In this document: positions 1 through 7,623 of the stretch, piece after piece
Layout of the letters: every line of letters starts with the position of its first letter
Position numbering within the stretch: position 1 is the first letter of the stretch
Assembly: GCA_964428485.1 (NCBI GenBank)
Contig: CAYRYP010000017.1
Location: 1 to 22,039, forward strand
Length of the DNA stretch: 22,039 bases
From: CAZPAN01 sp964428485
Lineage (GTDB): Bacteria > Actinomycetota > Coriobacteriia > Coriobacteriales > CADBOM01
Direction of reading: 5' to 3'
Made by a program: the position numbers and the translations under genes
The notes under the pieces: generated by a model
What the model was told of the DNA's origin: nothing
The model's database searches: none
The model's input: only the letters and a program-made list of their open reading frames with translations

Positions 1-151
1 CCACCAGATGCTTTATGAATTCGCGTGCCGGAGGAAAGGCTTGCACCTCATCAAAGACCACAAGAGTTCTTCTTTTCCTCAGCTCGACACCGAATTCAGC
101 AGACAGATACAGAAAGAAGCTGTCCAAATCTGACCTAGTTAAAAGGATAAT
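1..151 (-). pseudogene. Fragment of an AAA-family ATPase (DUF4143-type), cut by the window edge
   Basis: Read on the minus strand, the open frame from about 151 down to 1 contains DSFFLYLSAEFGVEL and then LVVFDEVQAFPPAREFIKHLV. This resembles the Walker B region (LVVFDE) and following conserved stretch of the AAA ATPases with a DUF4143 C-terminus that are common as mobile accessory genes in gut and oral anaerobes. An in-frame TGA lies at 152-154, and there is no ATG and no P-loop segment before the conserved part, where the family normally has about 60-80 residues including a GxxxxGK[ST] motif. The gene therefore looks 5'-truncated. The 3' part lies outside the window, so it is unknown whether the rest is intact. 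Family assignment rests on motif recognition only. Confidence 0.5.
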
Positions 152-159
152 TCACACCT

Positions 160-204
160 TTTTTAGATTAAGCAACAACGTAAATTGCACGATTTTTAGA
201 TTAA
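160..204. repeat. Direct repeat TTTTTAGATTAA, two copies 33 bases apart
   Basis: Twelve identical bases occur at 160-171 and 193-204 in an AT-rich patch that contrasts with the GC-rich surroundings. The copies lie just upstream (minus strand) of the ATPase fragment. They could be regulator sites or remnants of the event that removed the 5' end of that gene. No function can be assigned. Confidence 0.6.
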
Positions 205-216
205 CAGATTTGTTCT

Positions 217-239
217 GCAACTTTGGACGCAACTTTGGA
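217..239. repeat. Tandem 12-base repeat, GCAACTTTGGA twice
   Basis: GCAACTTTGGA is found at 217-227 and again at 229-239, separated by one base, giving two head-to-tail 12-base units (about one helical turn each). Spacing by about one turn is compatible with a repeated protein-binding site, but replication slippage would give the same pattern. Confidence 0.6.
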
Positions 240-265
240 GACTTTCATTCAGGCTTAAAGCGCGC

Positions 266-367
266 TCACCAGGCGTGCCAGCCGGTCGCGATCAGAGAGT
301 CAATGTCCTCGAAAGCGTTCTCGCCCAGACGACTCGGTGTGAATCGCCCCTCATTGTAGCAGCGCAT
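266..367 (-). CDS. Possible small ORF of 33 codons downstream of the ligase gene
   Basis: ATG at 367-365 opens a 33-residue frame that ends in TGA at 266-268. The C-terminal part reads RLGENAFEDIDSLIATGWHAW, a protein-like composition with mostly G or C at third codon positions. No Shine-Dalgarno sequence precedes the ATG, and the frame stays open upstream into the ligase gene in a different register. It may be a tiny gene, the tail of a decayed longer gene, or chance. I do not recognise it. Confidence 0.22.
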   Translation of the reverse strand: MRCYNEGRFTPSRLGENAFEDIDSLIATGWHAW

Positions 368-398
368 TCGCACACACGCGCCCACGCACGCAAGCGGG

Positions 399-1700
399 CT
401 ACTTGCGGTTGTCCTGTACGTGCTGAGTCTTGCCGAACGACCTCTCGATCGTCCCGGGTGCGACCAGCTTCACATCCACGCTCACCTGCAAGACATTGCG
501 CATCTTGTCCCAGATACGGTGCCTGAAAGCCTCCATCTCCTCGTAAGAGTCGGTAAAGGCGTCGGGCTCCACCTCAACGGTAAGGATGAGCCTGTCGAGA
601 CCGGTCTCGTTGTCCACCACGATCCTGTAGTGCGCGCTTGCGCCGGCGATGGTGGAGAGCACGTCCTCTATCTGACTCGGGAACACATTGGTCCCGCGGA
701 TGATGAGCATGTCATCGGAGCGTGCGCGCACCTTGCGCATGCGCGCGGTGGTGCGCCCGCACTCGCAGGGCTCGGTGATGACGCAGGTGAGGTCGTGAGT
801 GCGGTAGCGCAGCACAGGGATGGCCTCCTTGGTCAGGGTGGTGAGCACGAGTTCTCCCTCCTGCCCATCCTCGACCGGCTCCCCAGTATCCGGGTCCACG
901 ACCTCCCAGAGGAAGTGGTCCTCGTTGATGTGTTGCATATTGCGGGAGCAGAGGCACTCTCCCGAGACCCCCGGGCCCATGACCTCGGTCAGCCCGTAGT
1001 TGTCGGTGCAGGTGATGTGCATACGGCTCTCAATCTCCGACTTGAGCTTGGGCGGGCAGGGCTCGCCGCCGAAGAGACCCACGCGCAGCTGGCTGGACTC
1101 CCAGTCGTAGCCCAGCTTCTCCCCGACCTCGCAGATGTGCATCGCGTACGATGGGGTGGCGATAACGACGGTGCTGCCATAGTCCTCGAACATCTGGATA
1201 TGGCGCTCCGTGTTGCCCGAGCCTGCGGGAATCATCATCACGCCGAGCTTCTCCATCCCGTAGTGCAAGCCAAAACCACCGGTGAACATGCCGTATCCAA
1301 AGGCCATCTGGGCGCGGTCGCCGGCCTCGACCCCGGCCATCTGGGCGATCCTGGCAATACAGTCGCTCCATATGTCGAGGTCGCGGCGAGTGTACCCCAC
1401 GACGATGGGCTTTCCGGTGGTTCCCGATGACGCGTGAAGACGGATCACCTGATCCAACGGGAGGGCGAAGAGTCCGAACGGGTAGGTGTCGCGCATGACG
1501 AGTTTGTCCGTAAACGGGAGAAGCCTCACATCCTCGAGCGAGCGTATGTCGGAGGGTTTCGCACCGGAGGCGTCCATCTTCTCGCGATACCACTGCACCT
1601 TGTCGTAGACGTATGCGACGGTTTTTTGGAGCCTTGCGAGCTGTATTGACCTGATCTCTTCCCTAGATGCACACTCGACTGCTGGATCGTAGATCGGCAT
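399..1700 (-). CDS. Phenylacetate-CoA ligase family protein (AMP-forming, PaaK-like)
   Basis: An adenylate-forming ligase of 433 residues that activates an aryl acetate with ATP and CoA, or works in reverse. Visible motifs are the P-loop-like SSGTTGKP (91-98), DNYGLTE (233-239), RYRTHD (298-303) and the hinge/C-terminal lid from about RSDDMLIIRGTNVFPSQIE (327-345), ending with the lid lysine in RSFGK (K424). Length fits the family (about 430). The ATG at 1700 is chosen because AGGAGGG stands 10 bases before it; an upstream frame extension to 1748 lacks such a site. It is the last gene of the iorA-iorB-ACT-ligase set. That context points to aryl-acetyl-CoA from aromatic amino acids as the metabolite handled, rather than the aerobic paa pathway, none of whose other genes is here. 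Substrate and net direction are not visible. Confidence 0.9.
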   Translation of the reverse strand: MPIYDPAVECASREEIRSIQLARLQKTVAYVYDKVQWYREKMDASGAKPSDIRSLEDVRLLPFTDKLVMRDTYPFGLFALPLDQVIRLHASSGTTGKPIVVGYTRRDLDIWSDCIARIAQMAGVEAGDRAQMAFGYGMFTGGFGLHYGMEKLGVMMIPAGSGNTERHIQMFEDYGSTVVIATPSYAMHICEVGEKLGYDWESSQLRVGLFGGEPCPPKLKSEIESRMHITCTDNYGLTEVMGPGVSGECLCSRNMQHINEDHFLWEVVDPDTGEPVEDGQEGELVLTTLTKEAIPVLRYRTHDLTCVITEPCECGRTTARMRKVRARSDDMLIIRGTNVFPSQIEDVLSTIAGASAHYRIVVDNETGLDRLILTVEVEPDAFTDSYEEMEAFRHRIWDKMRNVLQVSVDVKLVAPGTIERSFGKTQHVQDNRK

Positions 1701-1775
1701 TTCCGCCAAACCCTCCTGTTCGAACCCCATTGACCTTGGGGATTTCAACTTACATTGGCACCCGATGTTCCCGCT

Positions 1776-2189
1776 CTAAATGAGGGAGTTGTCCTCGATG
1801 AGCTCGGCCCCTATCTCACGCAGGGCCGCTGTAGATGCGTCCTGGTCGCTGGTCATCATCACGAGATAGAGATTGGTGAGCGAGTAGGCGTACATCACGT
1901 CGATATCGATCGCGGCGATCGCGTCGAATATGCTGTCGAGCTCGCCCGGACGGTCCTCGATGAGCCTCACGCATATCACATCCGAGGACTTCACCAGAAA
2001 ACCCTTTTTGGCGAGCGCCCTCTCGCCCTCGTCGGGTTTATCCACCACTATCCTCACGATGCCGAAATCAGCGGTGTCGGATGCGGAGATGCCCCTGATC
2101 GAGACTCCCGCATCGGCAAGCGCCCCGGTTGCGGTGCGCAGCTGCCCGGGCTCGTTAGCTACAAAAACGCTGAGCTGCCTGACCCCCAT
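1776..2189 (-). CDS. Tandem ACT-domain protein (probable amino-acid sensor)
   Basis: A 137-residue protein made of two ACT domains: the first starts at RQLSVFVANEPGQLRTATGALADAGV (about 4-29), the second at ICVRLIEDRPGELDSIFDAIAAIDI (about 72-97). Both carry the N-x-PG or D-x-PG turn typical of ACT ligand pockets. No enzymatic domain is present. Stand-alone double-ACT proteins of this kind often sit beside indolepyruvate oxidoreductase and phenylacetate-CoA ligase genes; sensing of aromatic amino acids for this pathway is inferred. The start at 2189 is supported by GGAGGT six bases upstream; the longer frame to 2234 has no comparable site. It lies 75 bases before the ligase gene and 68 after iorB, with a hairpin in the latter gap. 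Confidence 0.85.
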   Translation of the reverse strand: MGVRQLSVFVANEPGQLRTATGALADAGVSIRGISASDTADFGIVRIVVDKPDEGERALAKKGFLVKSSDVICVRLIEDRPGELDSIFDAIAAIDIDVMYAYSLTNLYLVMMTSDQDASTAALREIGAELIEDNSLI

Positions 2190-2222
2190 TTGGATACCTC
2201 CAGCCTTACCGTAAAACCTCGA

Positions 2223-2245
2223 CGCGGGGCCCATCGGACCCCGCG
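2223..2245 (-). terminator. GC-rich hairpin between iorB and the ACT gene (attenuator or weak terminator)
   Basis: CGCGGGG (2223-2229) and CCCCGCG (2239-2245) form a perfect 7-bp stem with a 9-base loop. On the minus-strand transcript it comes right after the iorB stop and is followed by TCGAGGTTTTACGG, a short T run. Partial termination, or protection of the upstream message, would lower ACT/ligase expression relative to iorAB. Confidence 0.5.
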
Positions 2246-2257
2246 GGATACTCGAAT

Positions 2258-2854
2258 CTATGCCCCCACGGCGGCGCGCCCGGCATGGAACGCCGCTATG
2301 TTGCTCTCCACGGTCTTGGGCGGAACCCTCCCGGAGATGACCTCCTCCCAGAGCGCTTCCTCAAACTGCAGCTCTGCAGAGAGCGCCCCAAGCAAAACGA
2401 TGTTGGTTGCCTTGGGGTTGCCCACCCCGTTAGCTATGGCAGAGGAGTCAATCATAACCGCGCCGTGCTCGGCCAAAAACTCGTCGGTGTCGGTGGGCAT
2501 CTTCGCGTTGCCGATGAGCACCGGCAGCGGAACGATCTCCGCGGAGTTCACGAGCAACCGACCGCCCTCGGCGAGGTACGGCAGGTAACGCAGGGCCTCC
2601 GTTGCCTCGAAGGCCACGACCCTGTCGGCGCAACCGTAATCGGTCACAGGAGAGTGGACCTCCTCGCCAAACCTAACGATGGTGATGACGCTGCCGCCAC
2701 GCTGGGCCATGCCGTGGATCTCGGAGAGACGCACGTCGAGGCCAGCCCTAGCCGCAACCTTGGCGAGAATGTCGGCGGCGAGGATGGTGCCCTGCCCTCC
2801 GACTCCACATAGAACCACCGTGGTGGTCTTGGATCCGTTGTTAGAACCGCTCAT
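2258..2854 (-). CDS. iorB: Indolepyruvate:ferredoxin oxidoreductase, beta (gamma-type) subunit
   Basis: A 198-residue subunit of the thiamine-diphosphate 2-oxoacid:ferredoxin oxidoreductase family. It shows the fold signature GVGGQG (17-22) followed by EIHGMAQRGGSV (45-56), characteristic of the gamma-type domain, and length matches stand-alone IorB proteins (about 190-200). With IorA it would convert indolepyruvate, phenylpyruvate or hydroxyphenylpyruvate plus CoA to the aryl-acetyl-CoA and CO2, passing electrons to ferredoxin in the cytoplasm. The ATG at 2854 is preferred, with AGGGGTG seven to eight bases before it; an in-frame TTG at 2860 is a weaker alternative. It begins 18 bases after the iorA stop, so the two are almost certainly co-translated. 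Confidence 0.93.
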   Translation of the reverse strand: MSGSNNGSKTTTVVLCGVGGQGTILAADILAKVAARAGLDVRLSEIHGMAQRGGSVITIVRFGEEVHSPVTDYGCADRVVAFEATEALRYLPYLAEGGRLLVNSAEIVPLPVLIGNAKMPTDTDEFLAEHGAVMIDSSAIANGVGNPKATNIVLLGALSAELQFEEALWEEVISGRVPPKTVESNIAAFHAGRAAVGA

Positions 2855-2872
2855 TTCCAATCACCCCTGGCT

Positions 2873-4645
2873 CTACTCGTGGTTCTCGTCGTCTTCGGGC
2901 AGCGAGATACACCCAAACGGGCACACCTGCGCACACTGGCCGCATCCGATGCACTGGCTCTCATCGATGACGGCCGCACCAGAGGCGTCGCTGCCGAGCG
3001 CCGGGCATCCGATGTTGATGCAGGCGCGGCAGGAGCGGCAGTCGTCGGAGACCTTCACCGGGGACTTGCGCTGCCTGAGCAGGAGTTGGCATGGCGAGCA
3101 GAAGACGATGACCGACAATCCCTCGAACTGCTTGGCGTGCTTGAACGAGTCGCGCACGGCCTTGAGGTCCTGGGCGTCGACGCGCTGAACATCCTCGACT
3201 CCGAGAGCCTTGCACAGCTCGACTAGATCGAGCTCGCGGCTGGGCCTGTGCTGCAGGGTGATTCCGTTCACGGGGTTACCCTGCTGGCCGGTCATGGCCG
3301 TGGTGCGGTTGTCGAGGATGCAGACGATCCCGGCCCCCTGATTGTAGATGGTGCCGAGCAGCGAGGTGATGCCGGAGTGCGCGAACGTGGAGTCGCCGAT
3401 GACGCCCACGATCGGCCTGATGGCGATCTTGCCCTCGGCGCCGGAGCCGTAGGCACGTGCAAGCTCCATGCCATGCGCCATGGAGACCGAAGCTCCCATG
3501 TCCACACAGGAGTTCATCGCGCTGAGCGGAGCAAGGGTGCCCAGCGTGTAGCAACCTATGTCACCGGTGACGATGGCGTCGAGCCTGTTGAGCTCGGCGA
3601 ACACCAGACGGTGCGGACAACCCGCGCACAGCATCGGGGGGCGTCCGGGGAGCTCTCCGCTGTAGGTCTCGAACGGAGCGTCATCCATTCCAAACGCATG
3701 CCTGATTATCGCCGGCGAGACCTCGTCGTCGGGCGGAATCGGATTGGGTGTGTGGTTGAGCAGGATACCGAGCGCGGCAACCTGGCTGGACAGGTAGTTG
3801 CTGGCCTCCTCCACAACGTAGACCTTCTCAACGCTGTCGGCGAACTCCTCGATGGCCCTGCGGGGCAGTGGGTAGGTCATGCCGAGCTTGAGTGTGGAGG
3901 CATCGGGCATGGCCTCGCGAACGTGCTCATACACGACACCCGCGCAGATGATGCCGACTCCCTTGTCGCGGTACTCGGCGCGCGCCAGCTCGCATCCATA
4001 CTCGGAGAGATCGGCCACGCGCTTGTCGGCGACCTTGCGGCGCTGCTTGGCGAACGCCGGCATCATGACCCATTTGGAGGGATCCTTGGTATAGGGCTTG
4101 AGCTGGTACTCCTCCCTCTCGCCCACCTCCACGATCGACTTGGTGTGCGACATGCGCACGGTGGAGCGGATGATCACAGGAGTGTCGAAACGCTCGGAGA
4201 TCTCGTATGCAAGCTTGGCAAACGAGTAGGCCTCAGTGGGGCTGCAAGGCTCCAGTAGAGGGATGCGAGCACCGAGGGCGTGAAAGCGCGTGTCCTGCTC
4301 GTTTTGCGAGGAGAAGATACCGGGGTCGTCGGCGGCGAGTATAACGAGCCCGCCGTTGACGCCCGTGTAGGCGATGGAGTACAGCGGGTCGGCGGCGACG
4401 TTGACGCCCACGTGCTTCATCGTGACGATGCACCTGGCACCGCCCATGCTAGCACCCGCGGCCACCTCCATCGCGACCTTCTCGTTGGGGGCCCACTCCG
4501 CGTAGACCTCATCGAACTTGGCGAACGCCTCAAGCGTCTCCGTTGAGGGCGTTCCTGGGTATCCGACTCCGATAACGGCACCGGCCTCGTACGCCCCACG
4601 CGCCACCGCCTCATTTCCAGACAGCAGCATCTTGGACTGACCCAC
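2873..4645 (-). CDS. iorA: Indolepyruvate:ferredoxin oxidoreductase, alpha subunit
   Basis: The 590-residue catalytic subunit. The N-terminal pyrimidine-binding domain includes VGYPGTPSTE (27-36). The middle carries CAGCPHR (340-346). The thiamine-diphosphate domain has GDIGCYTLG (361-369) and GDSTFAHSG (417-425) with N446 in DNRTTAMTG. The C-terminus is a two-cluster ferredoxin domain: C536, C539, C542, C547 and C565, C568, C571, C575. This order and length are those of IorA. The start is GTG at 4645, with AGGAG six bases upstream. With IorB it ferments or salvages aromatic amino-acid keto acids and supplies reduced ferredoxin; the reverse, reductive carboxylation for aromatic amino-acid synthesis, is known in some anaerobes and cannot be excluded. 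It follows the FHA gene by 32 bases, so transcription may begin upstream of that gene. Confidence 0.95.
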   Translation of the reverse strand: MGQSKMLLSGNEAVARGAYEAGAVIGVGYPGTPSTETLEAFAKFDEVYAEWAPNEKVAMEVAAGASMGGARCIVTMKHVGVNVAADPLYSIAYTGVNGGLVILAADDPGIFSSQNEQDTRFHALGARIPLLEPCSPTEAYSFAKLAYEISERFDTPVIIRSTVRMSHTKSIVEVGEREEYQLKPYTKDPSKWVMMPAFAKQRRKVADKRVADLSEYGCELARAEYRDKGVGIICAGVVYEHVREAMPDASTLKLGMTYPLPRRAIEEFADSVEKVYVVEEASNYLSSQVAALGILLNHTPNPIPPDDEVSPAIIRHAFGMDDAPFETYSGELPGRPPMLCAGCPHRLVFAELNRLDAIVTGDIGCYTLGTLAPLSAMNSCVDMGASVSMAHGMELARAYGSGAEGKIAIRPIVGVIGDSTFAHSGITSLLGTIYNQGAGIVCILDNRTTAMTGQQGNPVNGITLQHRPSRELDLVELCKALGVEDVQRVDAQDLKAVRDSFKHAKQFEGLSVIVFCSPCQLLLRQRKSPVKVSDDCRSCRACINIGCPALGSDASGAAVIDESQCIGCGQCAQVCPFGCISLPEDDENHE

Positions 4646-4677
4646 TTCCGTCTCCTATTCCTCTATCCCCAAGAAAA

Positions 4678-5127
4678 TTAGATGTTGAATGCCATAGTGA
4701 ACGTGCCGATCTGCACGATGGTGCCATCGGTGAGCACTGCCCTGTCACAGGCCTTCCCATTCACCCATGTCCCATTCATGGATTTGAGGTCGCAGATCAC
4801 GACCTCGTTGTCGATTATATCCACCGACGCGTGCCGGCGAGTGACCGTCCTGTCGTTAAGGAACAGGTCGCACGAGGGATCCCTGCCGATCACCAGCGGG
4901 AAGCTCGAGAGGGGGAATGCCTGCCCCTCCAGAGGACCCTTGATGATGGTGAGCGTGGGCGTTCCCATCGCGGCCGACCCACCCCCTGCAACATTGCCTC
5001 TGTCAACAGCATCTATCGTCCGGAGCTGCTCGGTTCTGCCCACCAGCTTAAACCCGCACCTTCCGCAGACGGTATCCGAAGGATCCGCCAATTTGTTGCA
5101 CACAGGGCATGTTGGCTTATCGGCCAT
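4678..5127 (-). CDS. Zinc-ribbon plus FHA-domain protein (phosphothreonine reader)
   Basis: A 149-residue soluble protein. The N-terminal zinc ribbon has C7, C10, C21 and C24 (CPVC and CGRC). After a glycine-rich linker (44-56) comes a complete FHA domain, with GRDPSCDLFL (81-90), TVTRRHA (94-100) and the NGTWVNG loop (118-124). The Gly-Arg, Arg-His and Asn-Gly residues that line the phosphothreonine site are all present, so binding to a phosphothreonine protein is expected. In actinobacteria such proteins are usually read-outs of Ser/Thr kinases; no kinase gene is in this window. ATG at 5127 has GAGGTGA upstream. It lies 32 bases before iorA; whether it regulates that enzyme or only shares transcription is unknown. 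Confidence 0.88.
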   Translation of the reverse strand: MADKPTCPVCNKLADPSDTVCGRCGFKLVGRTEQLRTIDAVDRGNVAGGGSAAMGTPTLTIIKGPLEGQAFPLSSFPLVIGRDPSCDLFLNDRTVTRRHASVDIIDNEVVICDLKSMNGTWVNGKACDRAVLTDGTIVQIGTFTMAFNI

Positions 5128-5158
5128 GCTTTACTCACCTCGTCTCGCGTCATGGTCC

Positions 5159-5172
5159 GACCCCATAGGGTC
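5159..5172 (-). other. Short hairpin in the pgm-FHA gap
   Basis: GACCC (5159-5163) and GGGTC (5168-5172) form a 5-bp stem around a 4-base loop, midway between the pgm stop and the FHA start. No T run follows it, so it is not a convincing terminator. It could be an RNA end structure or a small operator. Confidence 0.3.
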
Positions 5173-5220
5173 CAATTGTATATCAACGATGCGCAAGCGA
5201 TGCGGTCTGCGGGAGAGCGG

Positions 5221-6993
5221 CTACTCCAGAATGGAGCGGGCCGCCTGCTCGAGGGAATCCAGCATGTCGGAGGCCGCATCGGAGCAATCCGCGCGGGCGA
5301 AGAGATAGCCCTTGATCTTGGGCTCGGTTCCGCTGGGGCGGACTATCAGCTTGATCCCATCGCCCAGCACGAACTCCACCACGTTGGCTGGAGGTAGGGT
5401 CTGCGCAGGACCAGCTCCGTTGATGCGCGGCATCTCGGCCCCAGAGGAGTAGTCGATGAAGGAGAGCACATCTCGCCCGCAGACTTGCGCGGGATGGCTG
5501 GCGCGCAGGCCGCCCATGATTTCCTCCATACGCTTGGAACCCTCCGCACCGGGGTAGGCGATGTTGATGGTGCGGTTGGCGTAGTATCCATGACGCTCGT
5601 AGAGCGTATCGAGGGCTTCTACCAGATCGCGGCCATGCGATTTGTGCCAGCGCGCCATCTGACAGACGATCATCGAAGCGTTCACGGCGTCCTTGTCACG
5701 GACATGCGAGCCCGACATGTAGCCATAACTCTCCTCAAACCCGAAGATAAAGCGCTCTGCCTCGTCGGCTAGTTCAAGGCCTAGGATCTGCTCGCCTATG
5801 TACTTGAAGCCGGTGAGCGTGCGGCGCAGCTCGAACCCATAGGAGGCGGCGAGCGCGTCGACCATGGCGGTGGAGACGATCGTCGTGACCGCGACGTCAC
5901 GGGAGAGATCCTCCCCGCGCGCGGCACGCATCTCGCAGACGTAGTCGAGCATCAAGATGCCCATCTCATTTCCAGAGATGAGGCGGTACTCCCCTTCATG
6001 CAGCACGGCCACGCCCACGCGGTCGGCATCGGGGTCGCTCGCGAGCAGGATGTCTGGGTGCGTCTTCTCGCATAGCGCAAGGCCGCGCTCGAGCGCCTCG
6101 CGGAACTCCGGGTTGGGATAAGGGCAGGTGGGGAAGTCGCCGTCGGGCTGGGCCTGCTCGGGCACCACGGTGACGTCGCTGACTCCGATCCGATCGAGGA
6201 TGCGCCCCACGCACTCCAGGCCGACGCCGTTTAGCGGGGTGTAGACCACGGAGAGCGAGGCTTCCGGAACCGTCTCGGCATCCTCGAGAGACTGCGCAGC
6301 AACGGCGTCGATAAAGCGGTCAAGGGTGTCCTCGCCGATCCAGGTGACAAGGCCGCTCTCTAGCGCCTCCTCGAAGCTCATGCGCTTGACGCCGTCGAAG
6401 ATGTCCACTTTTTGGATGGCAGACTGTATCGCGGTGGCGGCCTCCGAGGTTATCTGACAGCCATCGGGGCCGTATACCTTGTAACCGTTGTACTCGGCGG
6501 GATTGTGACTAGCGGTGACGTTGATGCCGGCGGAGCAGCCGAGATCGCGTACCGCGAAGGAGAGCGCGGGCGTGGGCTCGACGCGAGGGTAGACAAAGGA
6601 GCGGATGCCGTTTGCCGCGAGAACCCCGGCGGCAACCTTCACGAACTCCTCCCCCATCCTGCGGCTATCGCGGCAGATCGCGACGGTGGGTGCGGGACGC
6701 TCTGCCACCGGCAGCGATGCCAGCTCGCAATTAGCGGGATTGACCGGCCTTTCGGCGTTGAGGTAGTCGGCGAGGCCCTGGGTGGCAAGGCCCACCGTGT
6801 GGATGTTCATCCGGTTGGACCCGGCGCCTATCACGCCACGAAGCCCAGCGGTGCCAAACTCGAGATCCTGGTAGAAGGCGTCGGTGATCGCGGGGACATC
6901 GCCCAGCATCTCCGCGAGCTCAGAGAAGAGCGACTGATCGGCCTTCTCGATCCACAGCCTGTGCAGCTGCTCCATCTCGACCTTCGCCCTCAT
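5221..6993 (-). CDS. Phosphoglucomutase / phosphomannomutase (alpha-D-phosphohexomutase)
   Basis: A 590-residue cytoplasmic mutase that interconverts hexose 1- and 6-phosphates, feeding UDP-glucose or GDP-mannose and hence wall polysaccharide. All four family signatures are intact: the phosphoserine loop TASHNP with S162, the Mg-binding DPDADR (320-325), the sugar-binding GFEESYG (418-424) and the phosphate-binding RPSGTEPK (552-559). The length fits the long bacterial type found in Gram-positives (PgcA-like). ATG at 6993 has AAGGAGAA seven bases upstream. It lies 61 bases after the zinc-ribbon gene, so it may share the transcript that starts before the DUF4012 gene. Glucose versus mannose specificity cannot be read from sequence here. 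Confidence 0.93.
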   Translation of the reverse strand: MRAKVEMEQLHRLWIEKADQSLFSELAEMLGDVPAITDAFYQDLEFGTAGLRGVIGAGSNRMNIHTVGLATQGLADYLNAERPVNPANCELASLPVAERPAPTVAICRDSRRMGEEFVKVAAGVLAANGIRSFVYPRVEPTPALSFAVRDLGCSAGINVTASHNPAEYNGYKVYGPDGCQITSEAATAIQSAIQKVDIFDGVKRMSFEEALESGLVTWIGEDTLDRFIDAVAAQSLEDAETVPEASLSVVYTPLNGVGLECVGRILDRIGVSDVTVVPEQAQPDGDFPTCPYPNPEFREALERGLALCEKTHPDILLASDPDADRVGVAVLHEGEYRLISGNEMGILMLDYVCEMRAARGEDLSRDVAVTTIVSTAMVDALAASYGFELRRTLTGFKYIGEQILGLELADEAERFIFGFEESYGYMSGSHVRDKDAVNASMIVCQMARWHKSHGRDLVEALDTLYERHGYYANRTINIAYPGAEGSKRMEEIMGGLRASHPAQVCGRDVLSFIDYSSGAEMPRINGAGPAQTLPPANVVEFVLGDGIKLIVRPSGTEPKIKGYLFARADCSDAASDMLDSLEQAARSILE

Positions 6994-7054
6994 GAAAGCA
7001 TTCTCCTTCGCTTAGATTTGCTACGACCACAGGCGCAGCGATACCGAAAGACCT

Positions 7055-7609
7055 CTATCCAAGCTTGGTCCCACAGGACTGGCAGAAGAGATCCCCCTCT
7101 TCGATGGCAGCGCCACAGGAGGAGCACTTGAGACCGGGTTGCTCTACAGTCTGTGCAGCTTGTGCAGTCTGCGCGGCCTGAGAGCTCTCGTTGTAGATGG
7201 CCGCCACGCGCTCGTTGATCTCCTGCACTATCTCGGCGAGGGGTTTTCCGCATCCTGTGCAGAAGGTACTGTCGGCATGCACGGTCGTCCCACACTGGGT
7301 GCAGTTGTAGGTGGTTGCGGCTATCCGCGCAGCCGCGGCCTCGTCCTCAATCGTCGACAGCTCGGCCTCGATGGCCGCACGTCTGGAGTCTAGATCGGCT
7401 ATCCCGTCGTAGAGGGTCTCCCTGCCGTTGCGAAACTCCGGATTATCGCGGGTGATGTCGTAGAGACTGGCGCCAAGCTGCGCGGCTAGATCCTGTCGCT
7501 GCCTGTTGATGTCGCCAAGCTGAACCTTCAACTGCGCCTTTCGGCTGGTACGTCCAGCTGCAGATGTGGCCCTGTTGGCCACGTTGGAGATGTTGTCGAG
7601 AAAACCCAT
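7055..7609 (-). CDS. Double zinc-ribbon protein with coiled-coil N-terminus
   Basis: A 184-residue soluble protein of unknown function. Residues about 25-98 are charged and heptad-like, probably a coiled coil. They are followed by a first zinc ribbon (C103, C106, C117, C120), an Ala/Gln-rich linker with the near repeat AAQTAQAAQT (145-154), and a second zinc ribbon (C162, C165, C176, C179). The start at 7609 is supported by AAAGGTGGG. It is 14 bases downstream of the DUF4012 gene, so the two are co-translated, and both may work at or near the envelope. The zinc-ribbon/flexible-linker design recalls the N-terminal ribbon of the FHA protein two genes further on. It may be an adaptor; no enzymatic motif is seen. 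Confidence 0.8.
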   Translation of the reverse strand: MGFLDNISNVANRATSAAGRTSRKAQLKVQLGDINRQRQDLAAQLGASLYDITRDNPEFRNGRETLYDGIADLDSRRAAIEAELSTIEDEAAAARIAATTYNCTQCGTTVHADSTFCTGCGKPLAEIVQEINERVAAIYNESSQAAQTAQAAQTVEQPGLKCSSCGAAIEEGDLFCQSCGTKLG

Positions 7610-7623
7610 CTTGGCCCACCTTT

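Noticed and set aside
15..359. Plus-strand open frame of 114 codons at the left end
   Set aside because: It crosses the AT-rich repeat patch, has mixed composition, and lies opposite the better-supported ATPase fragment.
420..1430. Plus-strand open frame opposite the phenylacetate-CoA ligase gene
   Set aside because: It is a shadow of the real gene on the other strand, with no start signal and no recognisable domain.
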